Below are positions 6,036-12,705 of a stretch of DNA of 12,705 nucleotides, piece after piece. Location of the stretch: the NCBI GenBank assembly GCA_023409695.1, contig JAEYQZ010000092.1, positions 1 to 12,705 of the forward strand, written 5' to 3'. The notes below the pieces were generated by a model. It made no database searches, was not told where the DNA came from, and worked only from the letters and a program-made list of their open reading frames with translations. Within the stretch, counting starts at the first letter, position 1; every line of letters begins with the position of its first letter. A program made the translations under genes and the position numbers. This DNA comes from Methanobacteriota archaeon (GTDB taxonomy: Archaea > Methanobacteriota > Methanobacteria > Methanobacteriales > Methanobacteriaceae).

Positions 6036-6602
6036 ATGCCCAACACTGAATATCTTAAGATCCCAAAAGAAAGAGTAGGGGTCCTAATTGGAAAAGACGG
6101 TACTACAAAAGAACATATTGAAAACATGACTAAAACAGAGCTGGATATTGAAAGTGAAACTGGGAGTATCACCATTACCCCGACAGAAGAAATGGAAGAT
6201 CCATTATCTGTCTGGAAGACTAGATACATTGTAAAAGCTGTAGGCAGAGGATTTAGCCCCGAAACAGCTTTTAAATTACTTGATGATGAATTTATTCTTG
6301 AAATAATCAATTTACAGGATTTTGTTGGAAAATCCAAAAAAGCCGTAATGAGGCAGAAAGGAAGAATAATCGGTAGAGAAGGAAGGACAAAAGAAATAAT
6401 TAAAGAAATGACCGATGTAGACGTTTCTGTATATGGTAAAACTGTGTCTCTAATTGGAGACATGGAAAGAATACAAATTGCAAAAGAAGCCATTGAAATG
6501 ATTTTAAATGGCGTAAGACATAAAAGTGTTTACTCATTTTTAGAAAAGAAGAAACAAGAACTTAAAAGAAGAGAATTTGAGAACATAGTACTCAAAGAAT
6601 AA
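6036..6602 (+). CDS. Dim2/Pno1-like KH-domain ribosome assembly protein
   Basis: This 188-residue protein has two KH-type RNA-binding modules, like archaeal Dim2 (PH1566-type) and eukaryotic Pno1/Dim2, which bind the 3' end of small-subunit rRNA during its maturation. KH1 has its GXXG loop as GKDG (residues 19-22) within IPKERVGVLIGKDG. The linker AVGRGFSPETAFKLLDDE (68-85) is typical of the family. KH2 has GREG (113-116) within RIIGREGRTKEII, followed by VSVYGKTVSLIGD and an amphipathic helix, and ends in a Lys/Arg/Glu-rich tail. An upstream extension to 5916 in the same frame would add 40 residues but crosses the TATA box and palindrome. GAGGTGA five bases before the ATG at 6036 decides the start. 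It follows rio1, whose eukaryotic relative works in the same pre-40S particle, and is probably transcribed with top6B and top6A, since no clear promoter separates them. Confidence 0.93.
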   Translation: MPNTEYLKIPKERVGVLIGKDGTTKEHIENMTKTELDIESETGSITITPTEEMEDPLSVWKTRYIVKAVGRGFSPETAFKLLDDEFILEIINLQDFVGKSKKAVMRQKGRIIGREGRTKEIIKEMTDVDVSVYGKTVSLIGDMERIQIAKEAIEMILNGVRHKSVYSFLEKKKQELKRREFENIVLKE

Positions 6603-6663
6603 ACTCATCACTCAATTTTCACGATTCAAACAAAAAATAAAAAAACCTAAAAAAACACTAATT

Positions 6664-6670
6664 AAGGAGG
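6664..6670 (+). promoter_or_regulatory. Shine-Dalgarno site deciding the top6B TTG start
   Basis: AAGGAGG lies six bases before TTG at 6677. The 61 bases between the KH gene and this site are A-rich with several A6-A7 runs and show no convincing TATA box, so read-through from the KH promoter is likely. Confidence 0.6.
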
Positions 6671-6676
6671 CTAAAT

Positions 6677-8270
6677 TTGGAAACAAACGCGTCTTTGCAA
6701 AAAGAAATATCTGTAGAAAGAGAAGCATCAGAAATCTTTGAAGAATTCAAAGAGCTTACTCCATCAGAATTTTTCAGAAGAAATAAACAAATGCTCGGTT
6801 TTTCTGGTAAAATACGATCACTAACAATAGTTTTCCACGAACTGATCACAAACAGTATTGATGCTGCTGAAGAAGCAGGAATTTTACCCGAAATGGTAAT
6901 AGATCTTAAAAGAGTAGATAAAGATCATTACATTTTACGTCATCAAGATAACGGGCCAGGTATCCCTGAACCTTTCATCACTAAGGTATTTTGTACCATG
7001 TTTGCTGGTTCTAAATTTAGGAATATCCAATCAAGAGGGCAGCAAGGGTTAGGTTGTAGTGGATGTGTTTTACTATCACAAATGACCACAGGACAACCTG
7101 TCAAAATAAGATCCGGATACAAAGAAGGAGACAAGATTAAAGGGGTGGAAATGACAGTCAAAATGGACGTCAAAACAAACCAGGGGCTCATATTAGACCG
7201 GAAAGAAATTGAATTAGATTCAACTGGTGTGAGCATGGAACTTCACTTTAAAGATGTTTCCTATTCCCTAAGTGAACAAGGAGCATTTGAATACATAAGA
7301 AGGACCATGATTGCAAACCCTCACGCTAAAATTGTGTTTAAAGATCCAACAGGCGGTAGGTATATCTTTGATAGAGCAACCAATGAGATACCCCCAATGC
7401 CAAAAGAGGTACTCCCTCATCCAAAAGGAGTAACAGCAGATGACCTGATCTTTATGGCAAAGCACACTGATAAAAGAAGATTTAGAAGTATGCTCACAAG
7501 TTCTCTTTCAAGAATGTCCAATAAAAGGGTGGATGAACTTGAAGAAATAACTGGAATTGATTTTAACAAGCGCCCTAAAGACATGAAATGGGAAGAAGCA
7601 GAAAAAATCGTAGAATTATTCCAGTCAATGGACTTCATGGCTCCCCCAACAGCAGGGTTAATCCCAATAGGTCAGGAACAAGTTGAAAAAGGTATGACTG
7701 AGATATTAGAGCCCGAATATGTAAAAACCATAACCCGAAAACCCAAAACATATAAAGGAGGAGTATCCTTCGTTATAGAAGCAGGGCTTGCTTATGGTGG
7801 AAAATCAGGGAGAGTTGTAGGTGAGCAGAAGAAAGCAGAAATCATGCGTTTTGCAAACAGAGTTCCCCTTACCTTCGATCAGGGAAGCTGTGGTATAACT
7901 GAAGCTTTAAAAAGTATAGATTGGAAGCGTTACGGTATAAGAGACCTTGAAAATGCTCCAATAACTGTATTTGTGAATATTGTTTCAACTCACGTACCTT
8001 ACATGTCAACAGGAAAGCAGAGTGTTGCTCCTGAAGCTGAAATAATGCAGGAAGTAAGACAGGCTACAATGAAAATTGCAAGAAGCCTGCAAAAATATTT
8101 GAATGCTAAAAGAGCCGCTAAAGAAGAAGCAATGCGTGCCAAAGTATTTGAAACTTTGGTACCAGTTGTACTCAAAGAAGCTGCAATCCTTGCAGAAAGG
8201 GATGTTCCAGAATATATAGAGGTTATGAAAAAAGTCACAAGAAATGCAGGAATTTTAGGCGGTGCCACTA

Positions 8271-8281
<11 letters not shown>
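6677..8281 (+). CDS. top6B: DNA topoisomerase VI subunit B
   Basis: The ATPase subunit of the A2B2 type IIB topoisomerase, which relaxes and decatenates DNA by passing one duplex through another. The GHKL ATP-binding fold is complete: the N-box is HELITNSIDA (residues 54-63, with E55, N59 and D62), G1 is DNGPGIP (91-97) and G2 is SRGQQGLGCSG (119-129). A helix-two-turn-helix region follows at about 240-310 (TADDLIFMAKHTDKRRF and the helices after it), then the transducer domain, where K447 in STGKQS is the switch lysine that senses the ATP gamma-phosphate. The protein is 534 residues, normal for the family. The start is TTG, set by AAGGAGG. The C-terminus overlaps the start of top6A by 11 bases, implying coupled translation and matched subunit dosage. 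Confidence 0.98.
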
Positions 8282-9326
<1,045 letters not shown>

Positions 9327-9352
9327 AGTTTTAGAAGATTTATTCTAAGACA

Positions 9353-9395
9353 GGGAACTTATTGGTTCCCATTTTCTACTTTTTATAAAATTTTT
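9353..9395 (+). terminator. Hairpin plus T-rich terminator after top6A
   Basis: GGGAAC (9353-9358) pairs perfectly with GTTCCC (9365-9370) around a six-base loop, followed within a few bases by T-rich ATTTTCTACTTTTTAT and another T5 run. It lies 26 bases past the top6A stop and resembles a bacterial-style intrinsic terminator. Confidence 0.6.
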
Positions 9396-9462
9396 ATTCT
9401 AGATTGTAGGTATGATACATTTAAATTACTTAACGATAAATTGAATTTTAACTTGAACATTT

Positions 9463-9470
9463 TTTAAATA
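9463..9470 (+). promoter_or_regulatory. TATA box of moaA, probably leaderless
   Basis: TTTAAATA at 9463-9470 predicts a transcript start at about 9490-9495, right at the ATG. No Shine-Dalgarno site precedes the start, consistent with a leaderless mRNA. Confidence 0.4.
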
Positions 9471-9494
9471 TTAAAAATTCAACCGTTGATAAAT

Positions 9495-10424
9495 ATGCCC
9501 GCAATCGATAAATTTGAAAGACCTGTATTTTCACTTAGAATATCAATAACCAATCGATGTAACGTTAGATGCTTTTACTGCCATCATGATGGTATACTCC
9601 CGCAGAGCTATGAAATGACTCCAGATGAGATCTACAGAGTTTCAAAAATAGCAGCAGATACTGGTGTTCGAAAAATCAGGCTTTCAGGTGGAGAACCATT
9701 AATAAGAAACGATATTGTTGAAATTGTTGAAAAAATAGCCGCTGTTGGGTTTAAAGATATAGCCATAACAACTAATGGAACACTCCTTGGAAAATATGCA
9801 GAACAGTTAAAAGCTGCTGGCCTTAATCGTGTGAATGTAAGCTTTGATACTCTTAATCAGGATACTTATAAGTTTATAACTAAAAAGGATTACATTGAAA
9901 AAGCCAAAGATGGAATTATAAAAGCTTCAGAAGCCGGGCTTTATCCAGTCAAAGTAAACATGGTAGTTATGAGAGGAATAAATGACCATGAAATCTGGGA
10001 CATGTTCCAGTTCTGTAAAGAAAATAATGCAATACTCCAACTTATAGAGCTTTTAAAAACAGATAACCAGTCAAATTCTAGATTTTTTAATGAATATCAT
10101 TTCAAAATGGATGAACTCGAGGAAGAACTTATCCAAAGAGCAGATGAAGTTAAAACAAGGCAATTTATGCAGGACAGGAAAAAATATTTCATTGAAGACG
10201 GTGAAATCGAGGTTGTAAAACCAATGGACAACACTGAATTCTGCAAAAATTGTACAAGAATTAGAATAACACCTGACGGTAAAATTAAACCATGCCTACT
10301 TCGAAATGATAATTTAGTCGATCTAATAGAACCAATGAGACAGGGATATTCCGATGAAAAGCTTAAAAAATTATTTTTAGATGCAATACAAAATCGAGAG
10401 CCATTCTTTAGAGAGGGTTGTTAA
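9495..10424 (+). CDS. moaA: GTP 3',8-cyclase MoaA
   Basis: This radical SAM enzyme converts GTP to 3',8-cyclo-GTP, the first step of molybdopterin synthesis. The N-terminal radical SAM cluster motif is CNVRCFYC (C22, C26, C29), followed by the SAM-binding LSGGEPL (63-69) and ITTNGT. The C-terminal [4Fe-4S] cluster that binds GTP has C250, C253 and C267 in the classical CX2CX13C spacing, with the arginines of RIRITPDGK between them. At 309 residues it is slightly shorter than bacterial MoaA (about 330). The C-terminus reads REGC rather than the terminal Gly-Gly of bacterial MoaA. I chose ATG 9495 because a TATA box lies about 30 bases upstream; a TTG at 9486 would add three residues. Together with moeA elsewhere in the window it supplies the pterin cofactor, although no other moa gene lies nearby. 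Confidence 0.96.
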   Translation: MPAIDKFERPVFSLRISITNRCNVRCFYCHHDGILPQSYEMTPDEIYRVSKIAADTGVRKIRLSGGEPLIRNDIVEIVEKIAAVGFKDIAITTNGTLLGKYAEQLKAAGLNRVNVSFDTLNQDTYKFITKKDYIEKAKDGIIKASEAGLYPVKVNMVVMRGINDHEIWDMFQFCKENNAILQLIELLKTDNQSNSRFFNEYHFKMDELEEELIQRADEVKTRQFMQDRKKYFIEDGEIEVVKPMDNTEFCKNCTRIRITPDGKIKPCLLRNDNLVDLIEPMRQGYSDEKLKKLFLDAIQNREPFFREGC

Positions 10425-10479
10425 TCTGATTATAAATTTTAAGGAATCCATATTGAAATTAATTTAAATAAGAAATATA

Positions 10480-10493
10480 TCCCCTCCTCTTTT
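10480..10493 (+). terminator. Pyrimidine tract after moaA
   Basis: Fourteen pyrimidines in a row ending in TTTT stand about 55 bases past the moaA stop, in the 98-base space before the convergent membrane-protein gene. It is a plausible oligo-T-type terminator for moaA. On the other strand it reads like a Shine-Dalgarno site, but no start codon lies at a usable distance. Confidence 0.35.
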
Positions 10494-10522
10494 AATATTA
10501 CAAAAATCACATTGAACTTAAT

Positions 10523-11935
10523 TCAGATTATAAAATATCTATTAATAAGCAGGAGAAGTATTAAAGATAGGATAAGGGCAATAGATCCTATTATTACTAC
10601 ATTATAATAATTGTTCATTTTTAAAGATAATTCTTTATTAAAAATTAATATAGTTTCACGCTTGTTATAAAATACCAGCAGCAGCAATGGTGCGATAGGA
10701 ATAAAATATCTGCCTTGAACTCCTAGTATGTTATTATAACCTACAGGATTCCAGGTAAGGTACTCAAAGGTAAATATAGTAGTGGCAGTAACTATAAAAA
10801 TCATCAAACAAATCAACTTTTGTTTTAAACTAATTTTAAATTCATTTTTATCAACCAGTGCGACAAAAATGAGCATTAAAAAATATATTACAACCAGTAT
10901 AAAAGGTGCAAAAACATTAGATACACCAAAATCTCCTACAAACATTATTAAATAATATATGCCATAATTTACAACGGTTTTGAAAAGGATTGTTAAATAA
11001 TAAAAAAGATGGCCAAAGATAAAATTAATTTGCCCTGTAACTGACCAAGTAGAGAAAATTGGAACATACAAACCATTAGTCAACCATATCCAACCCACGC
11101 TAGCCAAACCAGTAAGAATAAAAAGAATAAAGAAAAGCCCATATTTCATTTTATGGCTTTTAAACTTATTTACAGGGATCAGTAAGAATAAGAAAAATAA
11201 AAGAATGTAAATTGATTTTGTAAGCGCAATTAACAATCCTAATATCACTAAAATAAAAAAATCTGTTTTTACAAAATTACCTTTCCCCAGGGCTAATTTT
11301 AATATATAAGCAATCATCAGAAAGGATAAACCAATAGTTAAACCATCTGAGGATACCGATGCTGCCTCAAATACAGCCATAGGTACCAAAGCAAGTGTCA
11401 AAAGGGCCCATTTATATACAGGAGTAATTCGAATAGCTAAATATGCCATCAAAAGCCAAATAATAAGGTTAGCAAGCCTAGCCAAATACATTAACACCAG
11501 TGGAGGCAAATTAAAAAATTTACCTGCCATTATGGCAAAGGCAGGAATTATATATGGAACTGGGGAATACACAGCTACTGCCATACCTGATAAATCTGCA
11601 AAGTGCTTTTCTTTATTATTCTGAGATATATTAAGTTTAGAGGTTATATCATTAACTTCTAGTTTTTCTTTAAAATAGATATTTTTACTTGGCCAAAAGG
11701 CATTTACAAGTTCCCATGTACCTTCAGAAACATAAATACCTACTTTATCACCTGTTTTTTCAGGCATCCACTGGCCTTCACTTAAACCCATTGCTTTAAA
11801 AAAATGACCATCTTCATCAAACCCCTGGAATGGAGGTATGATAAATAAAAAAGCTAATCCATATATCAAGCCAACTATAACGAAAATTAATTCTGGAGGA
11901 ATATTTCTTAGCTTTAATCCAATATTACCCTTCAT
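10523..11935 (-). CDS. DUF2142 multi-pass membrane protein, glycosyltransferase-like
   Basis: This 470-residue, Ile/Leu/Phe-rich protein has about ten to twelve membrane spans and matches the DUF2142 family, which is thought to share the GT-C glycosyltransferase fold. Two family marks are present: PPFQGFDEDGHFF (residues 34-46), an acidic-His motif in the loop after the first span and the likely catalytic or metal site, and QGRYFIP (407-413) before the last spans. A roughly 75-residue outside loop follows the first motif, containing AVAVYSPVPYIIPA at its end. The frame is open upstream to TTG 12013, which would add 26 residues, including a possible extra span. I chose ATG 11935 because a minus-strand TATA box (11963-11956) lies 28 bases before it. 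It is an isolated gene; transfer of sugars from lipid carriers to surface polymers or glycoproteins is inferred only from the fold family. Confidence 0.85.
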   Translation of the reverse strand: MKGNIGLKLRNIPPELIFVIVGLIYGLAFLFIIPPFQGFDEDGHFFKAMGLSEGQWMPEKTGDKVGIYVSEGTWELVNAFWPSKNIYFKEKLEVNDITSKLNISQNNKEKHFADLSGMAVAVYSPVPYIIPAFAIMAGKFFNLPPLVLMYLARLANLIIWLLMAYLAIRITPVYKWALLTLALVPMAVFEAASVSSDGLTIGLSFLMIAYILKLALGKGNFVKTDFFILVILGLLIALTKSIYILLFFLFLLIPVNKFKSHKMKYGLFFILFILTGLASVGWIWLTNGLYVPIFSTWSVTGQINFIFGHLFYYLTILFKTVVNYGIYYLIMFVGDFGVSNVFAPFILVVIYFLMLIFVALVDKNEFKISLKQKLICLMIFIVTATTIFTFEYLTWNPVGYNNILGVQGRYFIPIAPLLLLVFYNKRETILIFNKELSLKMNNYYNVVIIGSIALILSLILLLLINRYFII

Positions 11936-12295
11936 AACTACAATTAACATTATTCTATATAAATAAATAATGCATCCAAGCAGCCAAATGTATATTCTTA
12001 ATAAATTAAACAACTATTAAAAAATTTAAGTGAATATCTTCTTTGTAAACAGCTATTTTATATTTATTCCTAAGTTTGTTCAACATTTTTCCAATAATAT
12101 CTTTAATTAAGTATTTATGTATAAATCCAATGATTTAATAAACTAAAAGTTAATTCAAAATCTTAAAATAATTAAAATTAAAATTAAACTAATTTAACTT
12201 ATTTATTTTAATTGCAGCATAAATAAAACAAATATGAAATCATAAATATTTATAATGCCAAAAAATATACTAGAACATGTAAAACTGGTGTTTTT
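11936..12295. other. AT-rich divergent promoter region
   Basis: This 360-base stretch separates the divergent DUF2142 and SIS genes. TATATAAA at 11956-11963 is the minus-strand TATA box of the DUF2142 gene. Three exact tandem copies of the hexamer ATTAAA fill 12171-12188, within a longer AT-only run. Nothing else supports a gene; the in-frame extension of the DUF2142 gene to 12013 lacks a ribosome-binding site. Confidence 0.5.
12248..12290 (+). promoter_or_regulatory. TATA box and Shine-Dalgarno site of the SIS-domain gene
   Basis: ATTTATAA at 12248-12255 predicts transcription from about 12278. GGTG at 12287-12290 is followed by five T residues and ATG at 12296, the same GGTGTTTTTATG arrangement as at the first gene of the window. 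Confidence 0.5.
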
Positions 12296-12705
12296 ATGTT
12301 GAGGCTCGTACTTGAAGAGATAACGTCGCATGTAAAATCCATGGATATTGATGATGATGCCATAATACTCATGGAAAAATATTTATATGAGGCTTCTAAA
12401 GTATTTATATGTGGTTTTGGAGAATCGGAGCTTGTAGGGAAAGCTTTTGCTTCAAGGCTTAGTGAAATGCGCCGAAATGTTTTTGTTATTAGTGAAACTA
12501 TAGTTCCTGAGATCAATGAAGGGAACGTTCTTATAGCTATTTCAGGGTCTGGGGAAACGGAACCAACTTTAAGCATTGCAAAAAAAGCAGCAGATATTGG
12601 TGCAAAAATTATATCCATAACTTCTTTTCGTGATTCCCCGCTTGCCCAGATATCTGATGTTGTAATTGAAATACCTGGTAGAATAAAAGCAAAAACTAAA
12701 AATTA
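12296..12705 (+). CDS. SIS-domain protein, divergent 6-phospho-3-hexuloisomerase-like (3' end missing)
   Basis: The frame gives 136 codons and runs off the window without a stop. It has a single SIS sugar-phosphate isomerase fold and is closest in pattern to 6-phospho-3-hexuloisomerase (PHI, HxlB), which turns hexulose-6-phosphate into fructose-6-phosphate in the ribulose monophosphate pathway that archaea use to make pentoses. PHI-like marks are VFICGFGESELVGKAFASRL (residues 36-55), SETIVPEI (66-73), the phosphate-binding ISGSGET (82-88) and TSFRDSPLAQISDVVIEIPGR (from about 110). However, the canonical GXGRSG is GFGESEL here, so the arginine is glutamate (E43), and RLMHLG is RLSEMR. These changes fall in normally invariant positions, so it may be a paralog with another substrate. 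The missing part would hold the C-terminal helices, including the usual GTXFE segment. The ATG is fixed by GGTG five bases upstream. Confidence 0.85.
   Translation, partial: MLRLVLEEITSHVKSMDIDDDAIILMEKYLYEASKVFICGFGESELVGKAFASRLSEMRRNVFVISETIVPEINEGNVLIAISGSGETEPTLSIAKKAADIGAKIISITSFRDSPLAQISDVVIEIPGRIKAKTKN

Noticed and set aside
6011..6493. Open frame of 160 codons on the minus strand inside the KH gene
   Set aside because: It is antisense to a protein with two clear KH GXXG motifs; its product is Ser/Ile-rich without recognisable features.
10480..10493. Shine-Dalgarno-like purine tract on the minus strand
   Set aside because: The nearest downstream ATG on that strand is too far away, so the tract is better read as a plus-strand pyrimidine terminator after moaA.
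12171..12188. Triple ATTAAA tandem repeat as a possible repeat array or origin element
   Set aside because: Only three copies of an AT-only hexamer inside AT-rich DNA; no spacers, dyads or ORB-like motifs accompany it.
12250..12618. Open frame of 122 codons antisense to the SIS gene
   Set aside because: The sense frame carries the SIS signature, a TATA box and a ribosome-binding site; the antisense frame has none of these.

Overview
The window comes from an AT-rich euryarchaeal methanogen, most likely Methanobacterium or a close relative in Methanobacteriales. The evidence is an archaeal initiation factor aIF1A, a RIO1 kinase, a Dim2-type KH protein and both subunits of DNA topoisomerase VI. 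Added to this are a FilR1-type (former DUF1724) regulator, frequent TTG and GTG start codons, TATA boxes in place of bacterial -35/-10 promoters, and Shine-Dalgarno sites of the GGAGGTGAT type. The genus is an inference. No tRNA, rRNA, CRISPR array, insertion sequence or phage gene was seen.

Left part (1-2601): three separately promoted plus-strand genes. They encode a membrane-anchored, sequon-rich extracellular protein of unknown family, a small flavodoxin and a FilR1-type winged-helix regulator. Next, on the minus strand, is moeA (molybdenum insertion into molybdopterin). It faces away from a 794-bp AT-rich gap (3911-4704), the largest gene-free stretch in the window. This gap is not featureless: it holds a strong TATA box, a cluster of TGAAA/TTTCA half-sites, a hairpin that overlaps a Shine-Dalgarno site, and a possible 11- to 16-codon peptide ahead of the aIF1A gene.

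Centre (4705-9326): a compact information-processing cluster of aIF1A, rio1, the KH-domain protein, top6B and top6A. The first three act in small-subunit maturation or translation initiation. The last two form the type IIB topoisomerase, and their reading frames overlap. A perfect 18-bp palindrome lies at the expected transcription start of the KH-top6B-top6A unit. A hairpin followed by a T-rich tract ends the cluster.

Right part (9495-12705): moaA (first step of molybdopterin synthesis), a convergent minus-strand DUF2142 multi-pass membrane protein, a 360-bp AT-rich divergent promoter region, and the 5' part of a SIS-domain gene. The SIS gene resembles 6-phospho-3-hexuloisomerase but has altered signature residues, and it runs off the window end. 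moaA and moeA bracket the central cluster. They probably supply the pterin cofactor of tungsten or molybdenum enzymes such as formylmethanofuran dehydrogenase, which is an inference from methanogen biology.

Two initiation styles alternate. Some genes have a Shine-Dalgarno site, several of them with TTG starts. Others (rio1, moaA, DUF2142) have no such site and a TATA box about 28-37 nt before the ATG, which suggests leaderless or nearly leaderless transcripts.
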